The notes: generated from the letters alone by a model not told the origin. 64,000 bases of DNA from Sphingopyxis sp. BE259 (GCF_031457495.1 NZ_JAVDWM010000001.1:2468001-2532000); one strand, 5' to 3'. Counted from the first letter of the stretch, positions 43,769 through 53,771 are shown. A program made the numbers and translations.

Positions 43769-43960
43769 TCAGAACATTTCGATCTGGTTTCGCATCGGGT
43801 CCCAAAACCCGATGTCGAGCGGGCGCTGCTCACGGCGGGGCTGCATCGGCTGCGCGGCAAGCCAACCAAGCCGTTCGCCCATGCTGACGGGCGCTATGCC
43901 CGCCATCATGATCTGATTGGGGTCGGGGGCTGCAACGGTGGGCAAGTCTTTGCGCTTCAT
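43769..43960 (-). CDS. small conserved-type hypothetical protein
   Basis: 63 residues from ATG 43960 (MKRKDLPTVAAPDPNQIMMAGIAPVSMGERLGWLAAQP). No motif recognised. It precedes the ParB-like gene by 42 bases and follows the DUF3768 gene by 14 bases, so it belongs to one run of small minus-strand genes. Confidence 0.55.
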   Translation of the reverse strand: MKRKDLPTVAAPDPNQIMMAGIAPVSMGERLGWLAAQPMQPRREQRPLDIGFWDPMRNQIEMF

Positions 43961-43974
43961 GGCTCTGCCTCCGC

Positions 43975-44367
43975 TCAATATTCATCAGACAGCATGATCG
44001 TCAGGACGCGTCGCGTGACGGCAGGGTTCGCCGCGTCCTCGCTGGCGAACTCCATCTGGCGGTCGTAATAATCGAGTTTCCAGAACACCCGTCCGCGCTC
44101 ATCCTCGCGCAATCGCGGGCGCTCGGTCGTCCAGCTTCCATCGGCAGTCTGGTATATCGTCCCGAAATCGCGTTCGCCGTGCGGGTCGTTGTCCTCGTCG
44201 AAGGCGTCAAAGGTTTCGATCAACTCGCGGACGCAGGATTGATCCGCTTCGGGCAGCGACCGAAAACCGACTGTCGCAACGGCGGTGCAGGCAACGCCCA
44301 TCGCTTGCCGCGCCAAGTCGTTCAACCGGGCGATGCGCTCGCGCTGGCTGGTGAGGGTCGCGCTCAT
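43975..44367 (-). CDS. DUF3768 domain protein
   Basis: 130 residues from ATG 44367. The DUF3768 pattern is visible (RIARLNDLARQ, ELIETFDAFDEDNDPHGERDFGTI, VFWKLDYYDRQMEFASEDAANPAVTRRVLTIMLSDEY). The family is of unknown function and is found almost only on plasmids and conjugative elements of alphaproteobacteria. The ATG overlaps the stop of the upstream small gene. Confidence 0.85.
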   Translation of the reverse strand: MSATLTSQRERIARLNDLARQAMGVACTAVATVGFRSLPEADQSCVRELIETFDAFDEDNDPHGERDFGTIYQTADGSWTTERPRLREDERGRVFWKLDYYDRQMEFASEDAANPAVTRRVLTIMLSDEY

Positions 44368-44552
44368 TGCACCCGCCCCCGACGCTCTTCGCAAATCAGG
44401 ATAAGCGCCCCGAAATCCTCGCGCTCGCCAAGCCGGTCGGCGATCTTCCGAACACACTCCAGCGGCAAGCCGTTCTCGTTGGCGACACCGCGCAAATAAT
44501 CGTCGCGGCACTCCGCGCCGCAAGCACGATAGCTCAAGAGCAAATCGGTCAT
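44364..44552 (-). CDS. small hypothetical protein, coupled to DUF3768
   Basis: 62 residues from ATG 44552 (MTDLLLSYRACGAECRDDYLRGVANENGLPLECVRKIADRLGEREDFGALILICEERRG). The stop overlaps the DUF3768 start (ATGA). Codon use is typical of the element. No function known. Confidence 0.6.
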   Translation of the reverse strand: MTDLLLSYRACGAECRDDYLRGVANENGLPLECVRKIADRLGEREDFGALILICEERRGRVQ

Positions 44553-45119
44553 CTGAAACCTTCCTTCCTCGGCTGAAAGCCGCACTGCCTGCGGCATGCG
44601 GCTCTGCCTTCCGGCGAGGATGGGAGGGGGAGGGAAAGCTGAATCGACGCCCTGGCGCGGGCCAGCGGGCGCGCAGCGACCGCCACACGGGGGCGCCTAT
44701 TCTGCTTTGGGAACGAGAGGGCAAAGCCCTTGGCGTTCCCGCACCATCAAACGAACGGAGGCGATCAGCCTCCCCCGCCGCTGCGCGGCACTAACAACGG
44801 CACCCTTGCGCGGCGCGACGCCGGCGGGCGGTGTGGCGGCGAGCAGAGCGGTGACAAGGCTGTTGCGCCTTCGGCGCAGCGCCGCCCGTCGAAGCGAACG
44901 CGCGTCGCCGCCGGCACGGCAAGGAGAGAGGCAAGAGTGTCGGCGGGTCAGCCCAATGACTTCGCACCCTCAAGGAGCGCGCAGCGCGGGACAGAGTGCG
45001 TCCCTGGAGAATCCCGCTCATTTTCCCACGCTCCCGATCGTCACCCGGAGGGCCAAGACTACAGGCTTGGTTCGCGCCAGCGAATAGAGCGGGTCGCCCG
45101 AAGGGCAGCGCCCATACAA
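44553..45119. other. intergenic region, no gene supported
   Basis: 567 bases between the small-gene run and the AlbA_2 gene. Frames are present but show the low-complexity look of non-coding GC-rich DNA. One imperfect hairpin (GGGAACG ... CGTTCCC, 44709-44740, with inner AGGGC/GCCCT) can be seen. It must hold the promoter for the small genes. Confidence 0.4.
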
Positions 45120-46658
45120 CTATGCGTCTGGAACTTGTGGCCCGTAAATCAGCTCGTCCAAGCGCGAAGCGGCCTTGCGGATATAGCTAACGAGACTGCG
45201 ATCCTCAGCCCAGAATTCGAGCGCCTGAATCACCAAGCCGTTCGCATAATCGAAAATGCTGGAATCAGCGTCTTTCAGACCCGTCATTGCGTCCATCACG
45301 GCCTTCACCCGTGTGACGGTTGTCATGTCGCCAACCGCCTGTTCACGGATCTGGTTGAGAATATTCAACCTCTTCCCACCCGCCGCAGCAAACAAAGTGC
45401 GCTGCCGTTTCAAGCGACGAATAATCTCCTTGGCGGTATTGGGTTTGGCATTGCGGTGCGCCTTCAAGTCGGCAACCGCGCCTTCGCGGCTTTGGCCCGC
45501 GAGGTGCAGATAATAGAAGATCGGCAGAAGGAAAGTCTGCTCATGGCTGGCCTGCCGAACATAGGCCAATGGCTCATCGACCAACACGCGCCCGACAAAA
45601 TTGCGAACAATCGATTCCTCGGTCAATTCGGTTCTTACCGTTTTGATTGTCGTCACCGATGACAGGTCAACCTGGTTGACATCACCGACCAGTCGTAATG
45701 TTTCCGCACCTTCCTTTTCGTCAAATTCGCCGTCCCGGATGAATTTGATCCGGTCGACGAGCTGCTGGTCGATGATGATCGGGCGAGTGCCGCCTTCCAA
45801 CTGGCCGTCGGCCAGATTGGCGACCATCGCATCCTTGGGGCCAAGTTCGAGCAATCGCTGCACCATCGGCAATATGGCCTCGCGGCTCCGCTGATCGCGT
45901 TCATCAAGGATGGCGCGTAGATCGGCGTAGCAAATGGCCTTGGTTTCGCCAGGGTAGCGATAATAGATCGCGCCTTCGGCAACATCGCCCTCGGCCTTGC
46001 TGGCGATGACGGGCTTGGCCTTATGCGGTTCAACGTGAATTACGCCGACCGTCATTGCGTCAAGTTTGAGGCTGGCGACGCGGAAACGCGGAGTGGGCTC
46101 CAGCACGGAACGGATAGTCTGGCTGAATTTGTTCTGATCGGTCTCCGTGAACCGATCATCTGCAAGCCCGCAAACGGCAAAGCCAAGCGGTTTGTCTTTC
46201 ACCCCGAAAAATAGATAACCTCCGCGATTGTTGGCGAATCCGGCGATGGTGCGCAGCGGCTTGCCAAAGTTGCGAAGGCTGAACCCCTCCTTGCACTCAA
46301 ATTCGTCTGTTTCCCCCGCAGTGCTGTGCCACGCGCCGTTTGCGTCCTTACAAAAGAAGGATCGCAGCATCCTTTCATCCATCGCATCCATCGGTGCAGC
46401 AGGAGCAGTTTCGACGACGATGCCGGGGGCAGATAGTTCGGGCGACGTGAAATTGGCGATGAAGGCCGACAGGGCTTCATCGCTGGCTTTTGGCACTTCG
46501 GGGCCATAATCGCGGTGCTTGATACCGCTGATCCGGCCCGAATTGACCGCGCGATCCTGCCGGTTGAAATAGAATTGGATAGCCTTGTTCGCCATGCCGC
46601 GTGCCAGCATGGCTTTGATCAGTCCGATCTCCTCGTCGGTGATGGAGCGTCTGACCAT
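45120..46658 (-). CDS. AlbA_2 (Schlafen-like) DNA-binding protein
   Basis: 512 residues. An N-terminal helix-turn-helix-like part (EEIGLIKAMLARGMANKAIQFYFNRQ) is followed by the AlbA_2 fold at about 115-245: E119-x-E121-C-K123, then TIAGFANNRGGYLFFGVKD. AlbA_2 domains bind nucleic acid and can carry nuclease activity. It starts 6 bases after the Res gene, so it is the last gene of the restriction-like operon; its exact role there is unknown. Confidence 0.8.
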   Translation of the reverse strand: MVRRSITDEEIGLIKAMLARGMANKAIQFYFNRQDRAVNSGRISGIKHRDYGPEVPKASDEALSAFIANFTSPELSAPGIVVETAPAAPMDAMDERMLRSFFCKDANGAWHSTAGETDEFECKEGFSLRNFGKPLRTIAGFANNRGGYLFFGVKDKPLGFAVCGLADDRFTETDQNKFSQTIRSVLEPTPRFRVASLKLDAMTVGVIHVEPHKAKPVIASKAEGDVAEGAIYYRYPGETKAICYADLRAILDERDQRSREAILPMVQRLLELGPKDAMVANLADGQLEGGTRPIIIDQQLVDRIKFIRDGEFDEKEGAETLRLVGDVNQVDLSSVTTIKTVRTELTEESIVRNFVGRVLVDEPLAYVRQASHEQTFLLPIFYYLHLAGQSREGAVADLKAHRNAKPNTAKEIIRRLKRQRTLFAAAGGKRLNILNQIREQAVGDMTTVTRVKAVMDAMTGLKDADSSIFDYANGLVIQALEFWAEDRSLVSYIRKAASRLDELIYGPQVPDA

Positions 46659-46664
46659 TCGCGG

Positions 46665-49616
46665 CTATTCCCCTACCAACCGCAGCACGATATCTTCGGC
46701 GTTCACAGCCTTGACGAAATCCACCCCGAGTGCCTCGAAATGTGCAATTCCGCAGCGGATCTTGGCTTCTTCGTCTTCGCGCAGTTTGCCGAAATCGCTT
46801 TTGGACTCGGACACGAGGTGGATGGCGGGCGCGCCATTATCGCCGCCAGTCACCGCCCAGTCGGGGTTATAACTGCCAAGCGGTGTGTCGATCTTGAAAT
46901 CGTCTGGAAGTTTTGCGAACAGCGTCACGGGTTCTGCCCGGTCGAGCTGCTCGGCAATTGGCCGTTCGATGGTTTTGGAATCGACGCGGATGTGCGTGGT
47001 GGGGGCATTGTCCACCGCGACCAGATCAGCTTCGTCAGCTTCGAACGGTTCAAACAACGTCTGTTCGAAATGTTCGCCGGTGCGTTCGTAACTGATGCCT
47101 TGCGTCAGAATATCGCGGCGGGCGAGTATGATCGCCTTGTGGGCCAGTTCGACGAACGCTGCCGGATTGTCGCGCGCCCAGCCCAACCGGTCGGCCTGCA
47201 CCAATATCTTGGCGACGATCCCGCGCGGCAGGTCGGTTCGCGCCGCCAGCTCGCTCAATACGTCCGGCATGGGACCGGTAAAGCCGCCGATATGCCTTGG
47301 CGCGGCATAGGTCACGCGGCCGGTATCGACACCGTCTCGGGCAATCAGCAACTCGGCGCTCGCCCACGTCACACGCGCCGTAGAGGGGTCAGGCATACGC
47401 TGCAAATAACTGGTGGCCTTGGCGATCAGGTCATCATCAGTGAAGGACAGCGCATAGCGCGTGCGCGCCGACACTTTGGCCCAGAGCGCCCGAAAAGCGT
47501 CGGACGCGATCAGTTCCTCGCGCCGCTCAACGCGGATTTTGCTTTCGGTGTTGTGCACCAGCTTGGCTGTTAGTCGCTCCGCCAGCGCCCTTACCGCCAG
47601 CCTTGCCTCGGCGCCAAGCGTATCCGGCAATGGCACCGAATTCGTCGCCACCGCCTCGCGCATGGCGTCGGTCACGCGGCCCAGCGCATCCACCATCCCG
47701 GCCTCTTCCCAGCCGGTGAAGACAGCGCGCGCTTCGGCCACGCCCAGCACCTGCGGTTCGTTCGCGCCGGGCATGGGATAATAAAGCTTGGCCAGCACCT
47801 CGACAGTTGCCCGGCCAAAGGGACGCTTGGTTTCTTTCTCCAGCTCACTCTGCAATTCGTCGGCAAAGGTCGCATATTCGGTATCGGCGATCACCGTCAG
47901 CCGCGCGATGCCTTCATCTCGGCGGCGCAGGCCGTGGTGGTCGACCGGCAAGCGAAGTCCGCGCCCCAAAGATTGGCGGCGTGACCGCTCGGTGCCCATT
48001 TCGCGAAGCGCGCAAATCTGGAAGACATTGGGATTGTCCCACCCTTCGCGCAGCGCCGAATGGCTAAACAGGAAGCGCAGCGGCTCGGCTTCATCGAGCA
48101 GCTTTTCCTTATCGCGCATGATCAGATCGAAGGTGCGCTCCTCCACCTTGTCATCGCTGGTGCTCTTCGAAAATTCTTTGTCCTCGAACGGCGTAACGCT
48201 GTGTTTGTCTTGACTGAAATAGCCGCCATGCGCCCGCACCGGATCGGCGGGGGTTTCCACGAATAGAGTGCGGAACTCTTCGCGGGCCGCCAGCTTGCGA
48301 TATTCGCGTTCGAACACATCGGCGAGCGGTCCGTTCTTCGGCCCTTCCGGTGTGTAAAGCCGGTAATCCGCAACCGCAGGCACAAAAAACAGCGACAGCG
48401 TCTTGATGCCGAGCGGGCGGTTGCGCAGCTCGGTGCGGAAATGATGTTCGATGGTCCGCGCGATCATCGCGGTGGCAAGGCTGTCGCCTGCGCCGTCGCC
48501 GTGGACTTCGCCGCGCGCCATCGTCTTGATGTCACCGGGCAGCATCAACTGCATCGTTTTTGCGCCCGCATCGATATGGCCGATTTCTAGCCCTGCATAG
48601 ATTTCGCGCCCGTCCGAAAGGGCCGTCAGCGCATCGCCATCATGCGCCCACACCGCCTCGCGCCTTGGCCCGGTGGCGAATTGCTTATCGATTTCGATCC
48701 GCGCGCGCGGCGCATGGCCCTTGCGCGCTTCGACATCCGCTAGGCGGATATATGGGCTGTTCGCCGCGTCCTTCACACTCGCACCATCGACCCAGATCCG
48801 CTTAACCAGCCCGAGCGAAAACGCATCAAACGCATCGAGCCGGTGGATGGCATGGACGACATTCACGGGCGTCGCGGTATATTTGAACATGGCGAGCGGG
48901 TTCATCGCCGCCAGCGCCTTTCGCCCTGCGCCCTTCAATCCGCCTTCGACCGATTGCGGTTCATCGACGATCAGGATGGGCCGCGTCTTCGCCACCCATT
49001 CGGCCGCGGCCTGATCGCCCAGCGCCTCTTGATTGGCATCGTAAAACACATTGTTCGCGCTGTTGATCGACTGGATGGTGACGATCATCACCTGAATATC
49101 CGCCGCCGTGGCAAATTCGCGCACGCGGCCCAGCTTCATCCGGTCATAGACAAAGTCCGACAGGCGCACGCCGTCGAACTGGCTGGCAAAATGGTCGCGG
49201 GTCTGCTGGATCGATTTCTTTACCCCTTCGCGAATGGCGACCGAGGGAACGACGATGACGAATTTGGTGAAACCGTGTTTGCGGTTCAGCTCGATGATCG
49301 TGCGCAGATAGACATAGGTTTTGCCCGTGCCGGTTTCCATCTCGACGGTAAAATCCGCCCCGCCGAACGCCTCATCGGGTTCCAGCGCATTGGCGAGCTG
49401 CACGGCCTGGATGTGCGGGAGCCAGTCGTCGCCCTCCAATGAACAGACATTGCCAATGCCGACACCTTTTTCGGCCAGCTCCATCTGACCTGCGATTTCC
49501 AGCGGCGCGACGGTGAAGGTTGCTTGGCTACCGCCATTGCCGTCGCCGAATATGCCAAGCGCGGCGTCGATTGCCGCGCGCTGATGGGGTAGGTCGTTTT
49601 CGAAGACGAAGCGCAT
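46665..49616 (-). CDS. type III restriction-like Res helicase-nuclease
   Basis: 983 residues. Superfamily 2 helicase with Walker A ETGTGKT at 94-100, VIVPSVAIREGV, DEPQ at 218-221 and a late arginine motif (GLRLPVDHHG). The C-terminal end has the endonuclease-like part (TPLGSYNPDWAV ... IHLVSESKSDF). This is the translocating, cutting subunit of type III systems. It is separated from its Mod partner by an opposite-strand PLD gene. Confidence 0.88.
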   Translation of the reverse strand: MRFVFENDLPHQRAAIDAALGIFGDGNGGSQATFTVAPLEIAGQMELAEKGVGIGNVCSLEGDDWLPHIQAVQLANALEPDEAFGGADFTVEMETGTGKTYVYLRTIIELNRKHGFTKFVIVVPSVAIREGVKKSIQQTRDHFASQFDGVRLSDFVYDRMKLGRVREFATAADIQVMIVTIQSINSANNVFYDANQEALGDQAAAEWVAKTRPILIVDEPQSVEGGLKGAGRKALAAMNPLAMFKYTATPVNVVHAIHRLDAFDAFSLGLVKRIWVDGASVKDAANSPYIRLADVEARKGHAPRARIEIDKQFATGPRREAVWAHDGDALTALSDGREIYAGLEIGHIDAGAKTMQLMLPGDIKTMARGEVHGDGAGDSLATAMIARTIEHHFRTELRNRPLGIKTLSLFFVPAVADYRLYTPEGPKNGPLADVFEREYRKLAAREEFRTLFVETPADPVRAHGGYFSQDKHSVTPFEDKEFSKSTSDDKVEERTFDLIMRDKEKLLDEAEPLRFLFSHSALREGWDNPNVFQICALREMGTERSRRQSLGRGLRLPVDHHGLRRRDEGIARLTVIADTEYATFADELQSELEKETKRPFGRATVEVLAKLYYPMPGANEPQVLGVAEARAVFTGWEEAGMVDALGRVTDAMREAVATNSVPLPDTLGAEARLAVRALAERLTAKLVHNTESKIRVERREELIASDAFRALWAKVSARTRYALSFTDDDLIAKATSYLQRMPDPSTARVTWASAELLIARDGVDTGRVTYAAPRHIGGFTGPMPDVLSELAARTDLPRGIVAKILVQADRLGWARDNPAAFVELAHKAIILARRDILTQGISYERTGEHFEQTLFEPFEADEADLVAVDNAPTTHIRVDSKTIERPIAEQLDRAEPVTLFAKLPDDFKIDTPLGSYNPDWAVTGGDNGAPAIHLVSESKSDFGKLREDEEAKIRCGIAHFEALGVDFVKAVNAEDIVLRLVGE

Positions 49617-49705
49617 TGGTTAGCCTGTAACATGATTGGAGGGTTTACAACTGCTTAGATATATGGTCGGCCCTTGTAGTTTATACCGATTGAGTAGGCT
49701 TTGTC

Positions 49706-50635
49706 ATGCGCTTCATAAGTCACGCCCTGCCAAGTGACCTCGATGTGATACTCGATTCGGACAAAGTGCATGTCGTATCGCCGTTCCTATCGGAAAAGAC
49801 GATCTCACGAATAAACATCAATAGGCACAAGACATTCAGCCTCATTACGAGACTACCTAAGTCATATAACTTTCCATCAGCATTTATTGAAAATGACCCG
49901 AAGCCTCTGCTTGACGCAATGCAGCGAATGGGATCGAAGTTTAGACTCTACGCACTGCCACCGGTCCATGCAAAAATTTACATCAACGAAGCTTCAAGCT
50001 GGACGGGTAGCGCTAACTTTACCGCAAACGGCTTTTCCGGAAAGCCAGAGATTCTCGTCGATTTTGAACAGGTCCATCCTGAGTTGTCTCGGACTTTTCG
50101 CACGTATCTCCAGCAGTCAACGTTGATCACCAAACAGAACCTGAAAGCACTCATCGGTTGGATTGATGAGGGTTTGACTGAAATTTCACGTCCTGGCGCA
50201 TCAAAAGCCACGCAAGACGAGCCAGAAGCTGCAGGTGCGAGCTATGAAAGCTTTCTCGCCTGGCTTCGCACGTATCAGGGTGCGCACAAGCGCGATGCCA
50301 AGGTTCTCCTTAATCGCGCAGAAGGAGGCAACCAGATGAGTGGCCATGTTGCAATCGCGTTCAACGGCGTGATGAGTTTTTTGAGAAAGAATCCTAACCT
50401 AATTTCAAATTTGCTGGCGAACACGACGGGGTATCCGGGCACGGAAGTTATGCAACCGCTTGCGAATTTCATCAGGCAGCATGGAGATGCGTACAAAGGT
50501 CCGCGCGGAGGGAAATGGCGCAGCTATCTTTCTACCGACTTAGGCGGTCGCCAAACAGGGGGGGGCGCAGGAAACGTGATCGTTAGACGGACCCTAGTTC
50601 TAATACCGGCATATCTTCGGGATCGACGCGCCTAA
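49706..50635 (+). CDS. phospholipase D-like nuclease, antisense insert in the R-M operon
   Basis: 309 residues on the opposite strand to all its neighbours. One HKD-type motif (VHAKIYINEASSWTGSANFTANGFSGKPEILVDFE, H near 91) as in NgoFVII-like restriction nucleases, which act as dimers. The DNA is visibly AT-richer than the flanking genes, which suggests later arrival. It lies between res (start 49616) and mod (stop 50643), ending 8 bases from the mod stop. It could add to the system or simply have landed there. Confidence 0.75.
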   Translation: MRFISHALPSDLDVILDSDKVHVVSPFLSEKTISRININRHKTFSLITRLPKSYNFPSAFIENDPKPLLDAMQRMGSKFRLYALPPVHAKIYINEASSWTGSANFTANGFSGKPEILVDFEQVHPELSRTFRTYLQQSTLITKQNLKALIGWIDEGLTEISRPGASKATQDEPEAAGASYESFLAWLRTYQGAHKRDAKVLLNRAEGGNQMSGHVAIAFNGVMSFLRKNPNLISNLLANTTGYPGTEVMQPLANFIRQHGDAYKGPRGGKWRSYLSTDLGGRQTGGGAGNVIVRRTLVLIPAYLRDRRA

Positions 50636-50642
50636 AATGAAG

Positions 50643-52586
50643 TCAAATGGCCCCCAGTTTTTCTATTGCGTCATTGCTCAGACGCTGCCGCAGCGTGGCA
50701 GCCAGGTTGGCGCGGGCTTCGGCGCAGCGCGTGCCGCCTGGATCGAAACCGCTGTCCTTGAAGAAGAAGGTAGTGGGCGCAGGTGGATGGCTATCGTCTA
50801 ACCAGTCGGCGATGCCATCGGCCAGGGCGCGCGCAGCATCGGCAGGAATGTCGGACAGGCAGACAATCAACGTGCCGCCGCCCAGCATATGAACGGTGCA
50901 ACCCGCAATATCGCGGCGTTGAGACGGCAGGGTCAGGTCAACGCCGGTTTTCAGCAGCAGTTCGACCAGCAAATCTTCTTCACTGCGCCCAGGTAAGATG
51001 TTGCCCGCCGCGTCGAGCAGGTCGGCGGCAAGATCATCTCCTGGCGTCCAGGGTTTGATATTGGATGTAGCGAGCCTGTAGACACGAAAGCCGGTGTCGA
51101 TGTCAGCTTCCAGCTTATCCGCCTTAACTTTGTCGCCCGCCCGCCGCAGCCGTTCCTTGGTCAGATCGGCGATAGTAGAGAAACGAGGATGATCTGATAC
51201 TGGCTCAGGTATTTGGACTAAGATATAGCGATGGTGGGTCGATTGGCGGGCATTAAGTTCCATAACCGCGTGACCAGTCGTGCCTGATCCACCAAAAAAG
51301 TCGAGCACAATTTCGTCCTCAAGCCCCCTCAGAACGCTCTCGACTACGTCATATACTGCCCAGAGACTCTTCGGAAAATCAAACGGGGAGTCCGGAACGA
51401 GCTCCTTCAGAATTGCTGTTCCATATCCGTTTGCATCATACCTTGAGTCTCGCCAGATCGATTTCTGGAGGCCAAACGTCTTGCCCAACTCGATATCATA
51501 GCCACCATTGATCTTCTTTGCCCGAAGCATATGGCGAATAGCCTCGACCGATTGCCGAGCATATCGCCATTTCCGCTCAACGCCGTTGCGGTCGATTGGA
51601 TATACGTGAAAGACATCGCCCACCTCTTTGGTTTGAGGTGGATGAATTTCATCTGGAGTGACATCACCAAATCCGACAATTTCGCCATTCTTTACAAATA
51701 TTGGATAAAAGCAATTCTTTGCATCAGAGCGCTCTGACTCCCCACCCCAATTACGTAGTGGTGCCCAATCTACATCGGCATCGTCTATCTGGCGGTCCGC
51801 AATTACCTTAGTGTCTTTCCGATATACAATTACGGCATACTCATGAGTATACGAGAAATTTCGTCCCTGCACGCCTCTCGGGTTATGGACAACAGCGATG
51901 ATGTCGATATCAAAAACACCCTTTGGGAATACGTCTTCGCAGACTGTGATGACGTTGTGCAGTTCATTTTCATCAATAGTCACAACCATCACGCCATCTT
52001 CCTTGAGCAGCGTGCGAGCCAAATAGACCTGCGGATAGAAAGCATTGAGCCAATCAGTATGGAATCGGCCGCTACCCGGCTTGATGGTGCTAAACCTCAC
52101 CCCATCGGTATCGACTAAACCGATTGCTTCTTCATACGCGCGGAGAGGGGCAGAAAAGTCATTACGGTAAATCAGATTATTGCCGGTATTATAAGGCGGG
52201 TCGATATAGATCAACTTCACCTTCCCCGCGTAGGATTTACGCAGCAGCTTCAGCACTTCCAGATTGTCGCCCTCGATCAGGATGTTCTTCGTTATGTCCC
52301 AATCCTTGCTGTCGTCCTTCGCCGGGCGCAGCGTGCCAAGGCTTGGGGTCAGGGCAAAGGCGCGGGCGCGGGCCTTGCCCTTCCAGTTCAGGCCATAGCG
52401 TTCGGCCCCTTCCTCGACTTCGTCGCCTAGCAATTGCCGCAGCACATCGAAATCGACCTTGCCGTCGGTGACGATGGACGGGAACAGCGCTTTCAACGCC
52501 GCCACATTCTCCGCCATCACATCCCCCGAATGCGCCGCCTGATCATCACGGGTAACGGGCGGGATGGGGTTTTCGTCACTGGCCAT
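50643..52586 (-). CDS. type III-like DNA adenine methyltransferase (Mod)
   Basis: 647 residues from ATG 52586 (10 bases inside the previous gene; a longer start at 52646 is less likely). DPPY at 129-132 comes before F-x-G-x-G (FFGGSGTT, about 431-437), the beta order of N6-adenine or N4-cytosine enzymes of type III. The stretch between them, the likely target-recognition part (about 145-380), is coded by clearly AT-richer DNA, which suggests domain exchange. Methylates host DNA so that Res spares it. Confidence 0.88.
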   Translation of the reverse strand: MASDENPIPPVTRDDQAAHSGDVMAENVAALKALFPSIVTDGKVDFDVLRQLLGDEVEEGAERYGLNWKGKARARAFALTPSLGTLRPAKDDSKDWDITKNILIEGDNLEVLKLLRKSYAGKVKLIYIDPPYNTGNNLIYRNDFSAPLRAYEEAIGLVDTDGVRFSTIKPGSGRFHTDWLNAFYPQVYLARTLLKEDGVMVVTIDENELHNVITVCEDVFPKGVFDIDIIAVVHNPRGVQGRNFSYTHEYAVIVYRKDTKVIADRQIDDADVDWAPLRNWGGESERSDAKNCFYPIFVKNGEIVGFGDVTPDEIHPPQTKEVGDVFHVYPIDRNGVERKWRYARQSVEAIRHMLRAKKINGGYDIELGKTFGLQKSIWRDSRYDANGYGTAILKELVPDSPFDFPKSLWAVYDVVESVLRGLEDEIVLDFFGGSGTTGHAVMELNARQSTHHRYILVQIPEPVSDHPRFSTIADLTKERLRRAGDKVKADKLEADIDTGFRVYRLATSNIKPWTPGDDLAADLLDAAGNILPGRSEEDLLVELLLKTGVDLTLPSQRRDIAGCTVHMLGGGTLIVCLSDIPADAARALADGIADWLDDSHPPAPTTFFFKDSGFDPGGTRCAEARANLAATLRQRLSNDAIEKLGAI

Positions 52587-52989
52587 TTGGAACCTTCTTC
52601 TTTTTTGTATGCGTTTTGAGCCACGCTGCCACAGCAGGGTGTGCAATGTTGATCGTACCCGTTTGCAACAAAATCTGTTCGGTCACCAGTTGCTTCAGTG
52701 CAGCGCGGCGGAGCTCTGGCTTTTTGGGCAGCGGTCGACCGATCGCAACCAGCAGCTCATCCCTTGTGAAAGCGAGACTGGAGGCCAGTTTGTGCTTGCG
52801 CAGAACCTTTTTGCCGACTGTCTTTCCCGCGACCATGATCGCGGGCTCAGCCACTCGTGGAGTTTTCGGCCTTCGGGCAGGCCTACCGGTCGGTTTGGCT
52901 TTGGCAAGAAAATCGAAATCGGGATCAAAGGACCAGCTGCGACCGGCACCAATTAAGGTTGAACCTCCATTATATCCGCCACGTCCCAC
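52576..52989 (-). CDS. hypothetical basic protein between DUF4391 and Mod
   Basis: 137 residues, strongly basic (TGRPARRPKTPRV, KTHTKKKKVPNGQ), with a helical region (FTRDELLVAIGRPLPKKPELRRAALKQLVTEQILLQTG) that might be a winged helix. No family recognised. It overlaps Mod by 11 bases and follows DUF4391 by 25 bases, so it is part of the operon. It may bind DNA. Confidence 0.6.
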   Translation of the reverse strand: MGRGGYNGGSTLIGAGRSWSFDPDFDFLAKAKPTGRPARRPKTPRVAEPAIMVAGKTVGKKVLRKHKLASSLAFTRDELLVAIGRPLPKKPELRRAALKQLVTEQILLQTGTINIAHPAVAAWLKTHTKKKKVPNGQ

Positions 52990-53014
52990 GATTCAGCTCC
53001 TTTGCCATAATCAA

Positions 53015-53761
53015 CTATTCCAAGGCTGAACGGTATTTGTCTAGCGTTGCTTTGAGAACGCGTACTTTTTCTCCAATCTCCACCCTTGTTGCCAGGCGAT
53101 TTTGTTTCCGGATTGTGCCAGAAAGCGCTGAAATTTCGGCAGACACCATATTACATTGCACTATTGTGTTCCGCCACAGGCCGTGTTGATCCGGGCTATC
53201 GGCCAGCCGGAAGGGCCGCACCGCCATCTTAGCCGCCGCCAAGGCTTCAACCCGCTCGACCAATCCGGCATAAAGTGCGGCCAGATCATGCGTTGGCAAC
53301 GTGGCAAGCGCCAGCGTCGCGGCGAAACCCGCGTCGGCGTTTGAAAGCGGGCCAGTGTCATGCACCTCTATTGTCACCACGCGCCCGGCCTCTCGCTCTG
53401 CTGCACGTTTAGGGGCCAGCGAGAGGCTGGCCGCGCTGCCACCTTCTTCCACGTGGATCAAGATGACGGGCTTCGGGATCGCCCGGTGGATGATTTCCGC
53501 AAGACGCGGCGGCATTGGCCCGCGTGTCGTCGCGGACAAAAGGTTGATTGTGTCTATGGTCAGTCCCTCGACCTCTCCCGCTGGCACGCCGATGGTCGCC
53601 GGGGTTAGCCCCGCAACCCAATCGAGCCGCGCCAGTGCCTTGTCGATCAGGCGGCGGTCGGCCGCGGTGGGGGCATGATCGGCCAAACTCGCCTTTGGAA
53701 CCCTGCGCGGCGGCGAGCCAGCGGGTAATGCGAAAGCCGCGATCAGGGCGTCGGGTGTCAT
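53015..53761 (-). CDS. DUF4391 domain protein
   Basis: 248 residues from ATG 53761. The family pattern is clear (RRLIDKALARLDWVAGLTPATIGVPA, IHRAIPKPVILIHVEEGGSAASLSLAPKRAAERE). DUF4391 proteins are seen next to SNF2 helicases and type III-like Mod and Res genes; the function is unproven. Starts 10 bases after the helicase stop. Confidence 0.85.
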   Translation of the reverse strand: MTPDALIAAFALPAGSPPRRVPKASLADHAPTAADRRLIDKALARLDWVAGLTPATIGVPAGEVEGLTIDTINLLSATTRGPMPPRLAEIIHRAIPKPVILIHVEEGGSAASLSLAPKRAAEREAGRVVTIEVHDTGPLSNADAGFAATLALATLPTHDLAALYAGLVERVEALAAAKMAVRPFRLADSPDQHGLWRNTIVQCNMVSAEISALSGTIRKQNRLATRVEIGEKVRVLKATLDKYRSALE

Positions 53762-53771
53762 TTTGGCGGCG

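Noticed and set aside
43735..43960. Possible partition locus (ParA/ParB)
   Set aside because: Only a ParB-like gene is present; no ParA-type ATPase is seen anywhere in the window.
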